From Hsuehochloa calcarea (Eukaryota > Streptophyta > Magnoliopsida > Poales > Poaceae): DNA of 64,000 nucleotides. The notes under the pieces were generated by a model that saw only the letters and a list, made by a program, of their open reading frames with translations, was not told the origin of the DNA and ran no database searches. The stretch spans positions 27,290,473-27,354,472 of the forward strand of contig CM070611.1 in assembly GCA_036346395.1 (NCBI GenBank), written 5' to 3'. Position numbers and translations under genes: made by a program. Shown piece by piece: positions 47,037 to 57,839 of the stretch (positions are counted from its first letter, which is position 1; every line of letters starts with the position of its first letter).

Positions 47037-47984
47037 AAGTACCATGAATAATTATTTGTGTAGGCGGTGAGTGCAGGTGCACCGTTGTTGCCTCTTAGCA
47101 CGTCACATCGCGGAAGGCAAGTACCATGAGTTAAAATGTGTTGATTTCAATTGTATGCCTATTGATGTGTTTCATTTGTGAATGTCCTTGATATTCGTCC
47201 ATGTTGTTTATTTCGATTCAAATGGATAATTCTTGTGAGTAAAGATAAGGACATGCATATCCATTGTTTCATTCCATTCATATACTGTTCAATTTCCATC
47301 CACGGGAGTGGAATTTGCTAAGACCCATCAATTCCAGTATGGGCACGTAAGACCCACCATTCCAATGTGGGCGGTTTCGGACACCCGTATGAAATGTTCT
47401 TCATACGGTATTTGGGTCCCCGGACATTGTTAAGTACGGGCTTGAGTGAACACCGATGGGTGTATCACTCGCTATACCCCAGATAAGCGCTTGAGTAGTC
47501 CTTTTCCTTTCAAAGCATACATCCATTCCATTCATCCTCACAACTTTAAAGAGACTTGTGTATAACTTGTGAGATTGTTGCCTCGCTCGGTTATGTCATA
47601 TTTAAATGCACATTGTACTTGCCGAAGTTTCGACTCACCCTTGCTTTTCTGTGTTTATTTAGGTGATCCTTGTTGGTGATGATGTTAATGGGAGGGAGTA
47701 GACCAGCATGTTCCACACTGATCATCACATTATATTTTTATTAATGTTTTCAACTATGTTTTTCTTTGATGAGAGATGAAATGTAATGAGTATCGTTTAG
47801 ACTTCATGTCATGCCGTTCCACGTTTAGTTTCTTGAATATTCGCCATTGATGAATTGGTTATTTACATCTCGTTACCCTGTTATCGTTAATTGGTTAGAT
47901 GCATATTGAATCTTATTTCGCAAATTGATGGTATGTTGTGCTTTTAGATAACATTTTGGCTTCCGAATAGCCAGGGTGTTACAC
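47037..47984 (+). repeat. LTR-like fragment replacing the pol end of the minus-strand Copia
   Basis: This stretch has no counterpart in the plus-strand copy. It ends in GGTGTTACA (47976-47984), a typical LTR end, and has the ACTTGC-stem-CTCACCCTTGC arrangement of the long Gypsy-type LTRs near 47618-47645. It sits between the middle of reverse transcriptase and the 3' untranslated region, so the RNase H end of pol is missing. Confidence 0.5.
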
Positions 47985-48563
47985 TTTTAACATACATCTG
48001 ATATAATCTAAAACCCTTAGATGCAGCAAATGCATGCAGAATGCGAATGGCTTCTAGTCTAGCAACAAGATCAAAAGTCTCATCAAAATCTAACCCCTCA
48101 ACTTGGCTAAAGCCCTGAGCTACCAACCTAGCCTTGTTTCTAATTACAGAACCATCCTCATTTTGTTTATTTTTGAAAACCCAGCGGGTTCCTATAACAT
48201 TATGGCCACTAGGAGGTTCTACTAGGTTCCAAACTTTATTTCTCTCAAAATTCACTAACTCCTCATGCATGGCATTAACCCAGCTAGAATCTGATAAAGC
48301 ATGTGATATATCGCGGGGTTCAAAAGACACAACAAAAACAGAATGAGAGTAGAGGTTTGGATCATTATACCTGGAGCGAGTGACTCGCTCATGGAGATTA
48401 CCTATTATCTGATCCGGAGGGTACTACCTTTGAATGTGAAGTGGTGCACCCGGTGAGGAAAACATCTCTTCGACCTCTGCAGGTACTGCTGATGATGAAG
48501 ATGCAACAGGCGCCTCATCTGAAGGTGAAGTAGTCACAGCAGGATCTTGTGCTGGAATAGGAG
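47985..48563 (-). pseudogene. Minus-strand Copia: linker and reverse transcriptase N-terminal part
   Basis: The frame reads SFEPRDISHALSDSSWVNAM, VIGTRWVFKNKQNEDG and ARLVAQGFSQVEGLDFDETF, then LYQMYVKS, where the foreign sequence begins. This is the start of a Copia reverse transcriptase. The catalytic YVDD part and RNase H are absent. The frame is interrupted at about 48424, and at 48563 it is cut by the plus-strand element. Confidence 0.85.
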
Positions 48564-50340
48564 TGTGGATATCATGGGGATATGCTCCAGATCTTAGGAT
48601 GATGTGACAATTCGCAATGGCGTTAACGGTTTGTTGTTTCACGTGTTTTCGACAAAGTTTCAGAACTGTCAGGTGACAGGCGGTCTGACCGGCCAGAGCA
48701 TGGCGGTCTGACTAGTCCTAAATCGATCGGACCGGCCATGAGCGGCGGTCGGACCGGCCGTGACCAAATAGTGTCAAATTGAGCTGGGCCAAAAATAGAG
48801 GGTGTAGGTAAGAGAGAGGATTCTATTGCACTTGGTTCCATAATTTTTGGAGTCTCCAGTCAAAAGTTCTATTCGTTTTAAATTTCCAGAATGTTTCGGA
48901 ATTTCAGAGCTTGAAATTCGGCTAAGTCCTTTTGGGCGGTCGGGCCGGCCTATAGCTGGCGGTCCGACCGGCAAGCTGGCAATCCGACCGGCCCTAAAGG
49001 GCGGTCGGACCGGTTATCACTTGAACGCCGATCTTCGTGGCGGCGTTGTTCGTTTGTTAGGTCAAAGTCATGAGTTTCAGGGCATATATATTGCATGATG
49101 CATGTTTTAACTAACATGGGTCAACTTGTGAAGAACTTGTTCCCAAAATCGGTTTACTTGTCTATGGTTGTGCAGGTTGGTTGGTGGTCAACGACGGTCA
49201 ACGGCGAGGATGATCGGGACTAGGCTTGGAGAGTTGAGGTCCAGAATGATCGACGATGCCGTGTGAGCTCAATGACTCAAGCGTGATGCAAGATGGACAA
49301 GGGTGACCTATTAGCAAATCCGAGGTGCAAGATGGCGCTAGGTGAACCTTTTTAGGTCAAAAGATTAAAGACGGCACTTTGCGAAGTGTGCGTGTGTGAC
49401 CTGCTTGTTTTGGGCCTGAACGGGACCCCAATAAGATCAAACTTCTAGAAGGTTTAAGCCTCCACTATAAATAGGAGGGGGTGGTGGATGCACCACCCCC
49501 CGACCCTTTTTATATTAGAAAACCCTAATTTTGTTTAGGGAGAGCTAGGCGTGGAGGCTGTGGTTCTTGCAGGTTTGATTGGATTTTCGTGCTCTTGGAT
49601 TGACCACTGATCCTTGATGGAGTGGGTGTAATTCAGCATCAATCAAGTTTTAATCTATGCAAGGTTTGCTTGAGATAAGTCTCTTTTCGTTCTTGCTTTC
49701 AATTTCGTGATTTTAGAGCTTTCTTTGATCTACGAGTTTTTGCTTGATATCGTCACGTGGATTAGCTTGCTGTGTTGTGTGGGAACTCATCTAGGATCAT
49801 CGTGATCATCAATCACCCACGAGCAACCGTTGGATCTAGTTTTCACTTTTGCTCTGTTTTAGACCTTTCTCCAATCAGATCGTAAAAGATCTTTGTTTGT
49901 CCAAGAATTATCATAATTATTGATTGGAATAGGTCCTTAATATCATAGAGAAGGTGTATACCAAGTTTCGTGAAGTTTGGAGTTGAGAATCAAAAGTTAG
50001 ATCTATTTGCAACTTCGTCATCGGAGCTGTTCTTACTGTTCTAGAGCCCAGCGGTCGACCGCCTGAGGGCACCGGTCCGACCGATTTGGTCAGAGGTCCG
50101 ACCGCCAGTATAACAGAGGTCAGACCGCCAGTACATTAAATTGTTTCAATCTTTGGTGATTTTGTCATATTGCTTAGGGGGTTAAATTGGATTGAATACT
50201 AGTCTTCCGCTGTACTGGTATATTGACCTTCATAGCTTCCTCATAGCTATTGTAGTGAAATTGTATTGAATTCATAATTTATGAAAAAGTGAGCGTGCTC
50301 CTATTCACCTCCCCCCTCTAGTCGCCTTTTCGGTCCAACA
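48564..50340 (+). repeat. 5' LTR of the plus-strand Copia
   Basis: It begins TGTGGATATCATGGGG and ends TTTTCGGTCCAACA, and is 1,777 bp long. It has quartets of GGTCNGACC dyads at 48682-48755, 48938-49011 and 50053-50126. The TATA box is at 49466 and a GC hairpin at 49477-49500. Confidence 0.95.
49466..49474 (+). promoter_or_regulatory. TATA box of the 5' LTR
   Basis: TATAAATAG, about 0.9 kb into the LTR and directly before a strong hairpin. It is conserved in all three complete LTRs of this family in the window. Confidence 0.75.
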
Positions 50341-50342
50341 AG

Positions 50343-50356
50343 TGGTATCAGAGCCC
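50343..50356 (+). other. Primer binding site of the plus-strand Copia
   Basis: TGGTATCAGAGCCC starts two bases after the LTR and matches the complement of the initiator-Met tRNA 3' end. Confidence 0.92.
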
Positions 50357-50399
50357 AGTTAGTTCAATCTTGATCTTAACCGGTCACTGAACTTAGGCG

Positions 50400-52799
50400 A
50401 TTGATAAGTTCCCCACTAAACCGCATATCTTCGATGTGCACGACTATACCTATTGGAAGAATCGTATGCGAGTATTTCTTAAGAGCGAGGGACAAGCTAT
50501 ATGGGACGTTGTTCGATCCCCGCTCATTATTCCCGAGGTTGCAACGCCTGCTTCTGCAGTTCTTTTGGCTAACAACAACAAGGCCAAGAACCTTTTATAT
50601 GGTGCGCTTGGTAGACAAGAATATGATCGGATTTATAATCTTGCAACTGCGCACGAGATTTGGAACACCCTCGAAACCTATCATGAGGGTTCGTCCCAAA
50701 TCAAGAAAGTGTGCCAAACAGTCTATAAGCGCGAATACAACAAATTCGAGATGCGTCCTGGAGAGAGCATCGATGACATTTTCAGTCGCTTTAATAAAGT
50801 GATTAATCAGATGAAAGCTGTTGATATTGAATACTCTCAATCTGAAAATGCCACCCATCTCTTGGCTGCAATCAACACCAAGGAGTGGGAGATGAAAGCT
50901 ACTGCTATAGAGGAGAATATTGATCTTTCGAGTCTTACATTGGAGGTGCTTTATAGCAAACTCAAGACCCATGAAATTAAAAGAGTTGATCATCCTAAGA
51001 AAGACAATATGGCATTGGTAGCAGATCCTCTCAAAAGAGATTCTGATGGTTCTCTTGAATCTTTTTCTGGTTCTTCATTTGCTTATTTATCTGCTATTCA
51101 TAAAGAGGAGCTTGAGAGTATCCCTGAGTTTGAGTTAGCCCTTCTTGCTAAAAAAAATCACACGGGCCTACAATAATGTGAGAAACAAAAAGAGAGGTGG
51201 TCTGGTGACATGCTACGAGTGTGGTGAGCTCAATCATATCCGGGCAAATTGCTCTAAACTGAAAGGTAAGAGCAATCATAAGGAGTGAAAGGTAGCTTGG
51301 AAGAAGCCTCCATTCAACAAATCAAGGTATGATGCTAGTAAGCTTGTGAAGGCCGCTCACCGGGTTCTTGCCGCTTTTGAGGATCAATCCTTGAGCGATG
51401 TGGACTCTGGGAGCGAGGAGGACAAGGAGGAGGGGATCCCTCAAGACAAAAAAAGGGGAAGGCCAAGGACTTCACTAGCATGTGCTTCATGACCGACACT
51501 GACGATATTGACAACAATGAGGTACCTCTCTCTTATGATGTCCTTTCTGCTAAATATGATTCCATATATGACCAACTGCTTAGTCAAGATGAAGCGCTAG
51601 AATTTGTCATGACTAAAAATAAGAAACTAGAGTCAAAAATTGGCAAACTGAAATTAGAACTTGCAAATGTTAAGACTCTTGAACCTGATGAATGTTTATC
51701 TTGTCATGTTATGCACTCAGAATTGGCTAAACTGCAATCTGCTCACAATATTGCTTTGCAACAACTTGAAAATGCTAGAACCTAGCTAATTGAAATTAAA
51801 TCTGCTCCTTGTGAAAAATGCTTAGAATCTAGCAAATTAGTTTCTTCTGATGTTGTTGATTCTAGCCTTTGCACTTTTTGTTTAGAACGCGAACATGAAG
51901 TTAAAGATATCTTAGAAGCAGCTAGAGCTAAATATGCTAAGTTTAAGGATAGTATTAAGTCTTCTACATGTGCTTCATGTCCTGCTCTTAAGTTTGAAAC
52001 TACTTTATATAAGGAAAAATATGCTAGAGCTATTAAAGGTAAAAATTGTGAGTCATGTGCTAATTTTGAAAAAGAAAATGCTTATATTAAGGATACCTTA
52101 GAAAAATTCTCTAAAGGTAAGAAACAATTAAACATGATTCTGCACAAGTCTAAAACTCCTTATAAGAAGTAAGGATTAGGATACAATTCTTTTCAAGACA
52201 ATTCAAAGCCAAAAGTCACTCAAGTCTTGGAGAAAGGTTTAGTTGAATTTAAAACTCAACCTGCAAAAATTATCTTCAAATCTGCAGGGATTGCCCAACC
52301 ATCTGTTAATTCAAATGGTGCTTCTCCTAGTGGTATTAAGTATCATTGCACCTATTGTAAAAAGAGTGGGCATTTAATTGAGTTCTGCTGGCGTAGGTTG
52401 AAAAACGACAAGAAAAATTTTACTAGAATTTCATCCATTCAACCTAGAGTTTTTATGAGACATGGTAACATAGAAAAGAAGAAACCTGGTTTAGGATTTG
52501 TTTCTCATGTTCATCAGACCAGCGGTCTGACCGCCGTAGGTAACCGGTCTGATTGCCAGGGTCACCGGTCTGACCGCCGTTACTACACCGGTCTGACCAC
52601 TAGCATTGTTCATCATCATGCTCCTAGACAGGATAACTCTCATGCTAATCTAACCATTGCTCATGATAGAACGTTAAATAAAATCAAGGATAGCACTTTT
52701 GCTTTGCATACTACTCGCAGACGTATGTCTCGGTACTGGGTTCCTAAATCTTGTTTAACTAACCCCAGTATTGAGACACATTGTTCTTCTGTGCCTTGA
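50400..52799 (+). pseudogene. Copia gag with coiled coil and two CCHC knuckles (broken)
   Basis: The expected start codon is ATT at 50400; the sister copy has ATG there. The N-terminal part reads HDYTYWKNRMRVFLKSEG and continues with the UBN2-type gag fold to about 51150, where an A8 tract breaks the frame. A CCHC zinc knuckle, CYECGELNHIRANC, follows near 51218. Then comes an acidic stretch and a long coiled-coil region with CLSC, CEKC, CTFC, CASC and CESC motifs (51690-52060), interrupted by a TAG at 51783. A second knuckle, CTYCKKSGHLIEFC, lies near 52350. A 99-bp in-frame insert (52509-52607) carries four GGTCTGACC-like dyads. Gag ends at TGA 52797-52799. Confidence 0.85.
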
Positions 52800-54180
52800 T
52801 TTTTAGGATTGTCGCAGAAGGGGGAAGAATACATGGTTCGTCGACTCCGGGTGTTCACGCCACATGACTGGAGATTCAAGATGGTTCACCTCTTTCACGC
52901 GGGCAACAGGTGATGACTTCATTACCTTTGGAGATGATACACAAGGGCGAATTGAAGGAACAGGATTGATCAGGGTGAACGACAAATTCATCCTGAAGGA
53001 CGTCGCTCTTGTGGACAAGCTTAGGTATAATCTGCTTTCTGTCTCACAACTTCTTGATGACGGATATGAGACTAGATTTAAGAGAAATACTTGTCGGGTG
53101 CTCGATTCTGCTGGTGAGCTTGTTTTTTGGATTTCTAGAGTTGGTAGAATTTTTGGAGCTGATTTTTCTGAATCTCTTGCTGGATCTCTCAAATGTTTGC
53201 TTACATCTTCTTCTGATTTCTGGCTTTGGCACCGACGTTTGGGGCACATTGGTTTTGATCATCTGACGCGGGTTAGCAACCTTGAGCTTATGAGAGGTTT
53301 GCCCAAACTCAAAGCCGTCAAGGATGCTGTTTGTGCGCCCTGTAGGCATGGCAAGCAAGTTTTCGCCTCACACCCATCAGTGACTATGGTCATGACTGAC
53401 GGACCGGGACAGTTACTTCATATGGATACTGTTGGTCCTGCTAGAGTTCGATCAGTCGGTGGCAAATGGTATATTCTGGTCATAGTCGATGATTTTTTGA
53501 GATACACTTGGGTGTTCTTTCTTGCTTCGAAGGATGAAGCTTTTGATCATTATCATGATCTTGTTCTTCGTTTGGCTTCTGAACTTCCTGGTGCCTTGAG
53601 AGTGATCCGCAGTGACAATGGCACGGAGTTCAAGAATGCCTCGTTTACCTCTTTTTGTGATGAGCGTGGTATTGAGCATCAGTTCTCTTCTCCACACGTC
53701 CCTCAACAAAATGGCGTGGTGGAAAGGAAGAACATGACCTTAGTCGAGATGGCTAGAACGATGCTAGATGAGTATAGCACACCGAGGAGATTTTGGACTG
53801 AAGCTATTGCTACTGCTTGCCACATTGCAAATCGTGTCTTCCTAAGACCCTCTTTGGGCAAGACTCCTTATGAGCTTCGATTTGGTAGAAAACCTTCTGT
53901 CTCGCACTTTCGAGTCTTTTGTTCCAAATGCTTTATTCTCAAGACAGGAAATCTAGATAAATTTGTGTCAAGAACTTTTGATGGTTTATTGTTGGGTTAT
54001 CCTGCACATTCGAGGGGATTTCGGGTCTTTAATGTTCAAACTAACATTATCCAGGAGACATGCAATATCACTTTTGATGAGACTAGCCCTGGAGCTAGAT
54101 CCGATGTTTCAGATGATTCACAGGTGACAGAGCATTTTTGTAGAGGAAGATGAGGACGAAGCTGATATTTGTCTTCCACC
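52800..54180 (+). pseudogene. Copia protease and integrase
   Basis: The frame is shifted by +1 relative to gag. The protease active-site motif TWFVDSGCSRHMTG is at about 52830. The pre-integrase zinc region follows with LWHRRLGHIGF. The integrase core has HMDTVGP, RSDNGTEFKN and the Glu of VVERKN, the complete D-D-E triad, then FWTEAIATACHIANR and TPYELRFGRKPS. The run 52864-54153 is open for 429 codons, the longest in the window, so the integrase part is nearly intact. The end of the linker to reverse transcriptase is shifted near 54130. Confidence 0.9.
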
Positions 54181-54289
54181 TCATCGCTATTGACGCTCTG
54201 TTTCAAATAAGAAGAACTCATGTGACTACTTCGCCTTGGATGAGGCTCTGCGCCAGATCTTCATCATCGCAATACTGCAAGGTCGAAGA

Positions 54290-55965
54290 TATGCTTTCCT
54301 CTCCGGGTGCACCACTTCATATTCAAAGGCAGCACCCTCCGGATCAGATAATAGGTAATCTCCATGAGCGAGTCACTCGCTCCAGGTATAATAATCCAAA
54401 TCTCTACTCTCATTCTGCATTTGTTGCTTCTTTTGAACCTCGTGATATAACACATGCTTTATCGCATTCTAGCTAGGTTAATGCCATGCATGAGGAGTTA
54501 GAGAATTTTGAGAGGAATAAAGTTTAGAATCCAGTAGAACCTCCTAGTGGTCATAATGTTATAGGAACCCGCTGGGTTTTCAAAAACAAACAAAATGAGG
54601 ATGGTTCTGTGATTAGAAATAAGGCTAGGTTGGTAGCTCAGGGCTTTAGCCAAGTTGAGGGTTTGGATTTTGATTAGACCTTTGCTCCTGTTGCTAGACT
54701 AGACGTCATTCGCATTCTGCTTGCATTTGCTGCATCTAAGGGCTTTAAATTATATCAGATGGATGTAAAAAGTGCCTTTTTACATGGTTTCATAGAGGAG
54801 GAGGTTTATGTTAAACAACCCCAAGGCTTTGAGAATCCTAAATACCCAAATCATGTATTCAAGCTATCAAAAGCCTTATATGGTCTTAAACAAGCCCCTA
54901 GAGCCTGGTATGATAGACTTAAGACCTTTTTGCTTAAGAATGATTTTGAGATGGGTAAGGTAGACAAGACTTTATTCATTCTTAGGCGTGGTAATGACTT
55001 CCTGCTTGCTCAAATTTACGTTGATGATATTATTTTTGGTGATTCTTCTAATGCTCTTGTTTTCAGCTTTTCTGAGACTATGTACAGGGAATTTGAGATG
55101 AGTATGATGGGAGAGCTCAATTACTTTTTGGAGCTTCAAATAAAACAATGCAAGGAAGGAACTTTTATTCATCAGACGAAGTACACTAAAGATCTACTCA
55201 AACGTTTCGATATGGGTGATTGCAAACCAATCTCGGCTCCCATGGCAACTTCGACTGTTTTGAATCCAGATGAGGAAGGAGAAGCCGTAGATCAACACGA
55301 GTACCGCAGCATGATCGGCTTCCTTCTGTATCTGACGGCCTCGAGATCGGACATTCACTTCAAGGTATGCCTTTGTGCAAGGTTTCAGACGTCTCCAAGG
55401 ACTTCCCATCGCCAAGCCGTTAAGCGCATATTCAGGTATTTACACTCTATCCTTTTATATGGCATTTGGTATTCCTGCTCTTCAGCTTTGTCCATTATGG
55501 GTTTTTCAGATTCTGATTTTGCGGGTTGTCGGTTAGATAGGAAGAGTACCTCAGGCACCTGTCACTTTCTAGGTATTTCACTTGTATCCTGGTCTTCTAG
55601 GAAGCGATCCTCATTGCACAATCCACTCTGGTGAATATGTAGTCAGCCGCTAGTTGTCAGAGATGATTTTGTGGATGGTAACCACTCTTAAGGATTATGG
55701 GTTAAATTTTGCTAGTGTTCCTCTTTTCTGTGATAACACTTCTGCTTTTAATATTGCTAAGAACCCTGTGCAACACTCTAGGACTAAGCACATAGACATT
55801 CGCTATCACTTCCTTAGAGACCATGTCGAAAAAGGTGATATTGTGCTATACTTTGTGGAGTCCGGGGCTCAACTGGCTAATATCCTCACCAAGCCGTTAG
55901 ACCCAACTAGGTTTGCCACCTTGAGAAGCGAGTTAGGGGTAATTTATCCCTTTGGGTTGGTTTGA
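54290..55965 (+). pseudogene. Copia reverse transcriptase and RNase H (broken)
   Basis: The reverse transcriptase starts near 54430. TAG stops at 54474 and 54525 replace Trp codons present in the sister copy, and a TAG at 54675 replaces Glu. From 54759 an open run of 291 codons carries MDVKSAFLHGFIEEEVYVKQ, LYGLKQAPRAWY and the catalytic IYVDDIIFG near 55015. RNase H starts with GFSDSDFAGC, is shifted near 55600, and resumes at 55654 with LFCDNTSAFNIAKNP, KHIDIRYHFLRDHV and ANILTKPLDP, ending in a TGA after FGLV. Confidence 0.9.
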
Positions 55966-57839
55966 GGGGGGAGTTCGATCTTTTCTGATCTTACCTTGTT
56001 CTTTTGATTTTTTCGTGTTCTTTTCTGAACTTTTTGATCTTTTTGAACTTTTTAGGTTTTTAGGCTTTTATTGCATCTCATTGTATCATATTGTATTCAT
56101 ATGAAAAATTCAACAAATGGTATAAAAAATCCAAGTCATACTCAAAAAGATGCATTGTAATATAAGTTTTTCTGCTTATCTTTTAAGATTGATGAAGCTT
56201 TGCCTATTACCCTTTGGAGCTTTAGTATTTCAATTCTCGCTCAATGCCATGTCTAGTTCCTTGACTTGCTAGAATTATCATGTTTTCACATATACAGATA
56301 AGTCTTTGCTATAGAGCTAGAACTCTAAAAACAACTCGAACTAAAAATTACAATTTGTGGATGTTTTTGCGAGTTGCGCAATTAGTGCTCCTTTTGTGAC
56401 ATTAGCCCTGTCAGAATTGCTTTGTTAGCTCTTTAATCTAAAATTGACCATTACTTGAGCTTCTAGTGTTCTTGAGATTCTAAAAACTGCTCTTGTGAAA
56501 CATGAAAAATCAAAAGATTGTCTTATGCTTAAATTGTGCCAAACTACTCTTACGAGACTGCTTGTCAAAGACATGAACTTGGAGATAGTTTGATGATCCA
56601 GACGATCTCATAGGGACTGCCTGTCAGAAATGACATGAACCTCAAGATTTGTCGCTCTGGTAGAAGCTTAGGAAGAGTTTGTGGATGGCTCCTAGTCATA
56701 TCTTCTTCACTAAGATATACCTTTAATCAACTTCTGGTCGAAGCTTAGGATGAGTTTGTGGATGGCTCCTAGTCCAGGATCTTGTCACCAAGTTAGATCA
56801 TTAGTCAACTTCAATATTCAGTGCAAATAAGAAAACTGTTGACAAATGGGCTTTTTAGAAATCTGAGCAAAATGATTCAATACAGGACCTGATTGACTCT
56901 TAATGTGGTTTTTGTTAGATTTTTTGATCTCACGTTGACATTTTGACATGGCCAGTTTCACTTTAGAATCCATGTTGATGAACTTGCTGAATTTGAAGCT
57001 TTGCTTAAATTGATCAAATATACTGCTTTACTTTTGAGCCTTCGTGCTTAGCATTGATATATATGTCTTATCATGATCTTGCTAGCGCTGTCAGACTTGA
57101 TATGTTGTTTGTGCAATATTAGAGGTGCTAGCTTGCTCTTTTGGGTAATCTCCAAAGCTTCTTGTAATCAAAAATGAAAAATACAAAAATGAAGCAACTC
57201 CATTGCACTTCATGCATACTCCTTTTTATGCTTCTTATGTTTTGCATCTTTCTTCATTCTGCATTTGTTATCTCTGGATGAGAGGAACGCGTGATTCCTT
57301 GATGACTCCATTGTCAAAGGGGGAGAAGATGTGTTAAAATGTATTAATGCTATGCATAGGGGGAGAGATTTGTGGAGAAGATGGATCTTTCAATGTTATA
57401 TATCATTGTTGTACAAAGAGGGAAAAGATATATAAAAATGATAAAAATGGGGAGAAATTGAAAATTTGAAAGTTTCTGAAATTTGAGGATCATAGAGAGG
57501 GGGAGTTCTTGAGTTGCATTCTTATTGTCTTATTGAATATTCTGAACTTGAATTGCATTCATTTATCCTCACAATGATCATAGGACAATTGAACAATTGT
57601 TCTTTCATATGGACCTCAAGTGAGAATTTTGACTCTTTTATGGAAATCAAAGTTTTTATGCTTTCTTTTGCCTTATCTCATATGCCTATGATATTCTGAT
57701 GTCAGCTTGGTCATTTCCATTGCTTTCTCCTGCTTATGGACCAAGTTGTGCCTTTGTGCGAAAATAAAAGTATTTTACTTTTCAAACCTCCAAATTACAT
57801 TTTCTGGATTATTGCCAATGTGTTCATCAAGGGGGAGAT
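55966..57839 (+). other. 3' region of the plus-strand Copia, with repeated purine tracts
   Basis: Related elements of this lineage often have an env-like gene here, but I find no long frame. A direct repeat containing GTGGATGGCTCCTAGTC is seen near 56680 and 56756. GGGGGAGA-like tracts occur near 57320, 57358 and 57498, before the true polypurine tract AAGGGGGAGAT at 57829-57839. Confidence 0.75.

Noticed and set aside
48682..49011. CRISPR-like array (short regular repeats)
   Set aside because: The repeats are 9-11 bp dyads with 20-23 bp periods in a plant LTR; unit size, variation and context do not fit a CRISPR array.
55966..57839. Env-like gene after pol in the plus-strand Copia
   Set aside because: No long open frame, signal peptide or membrane segment is visible in any frame of this region.
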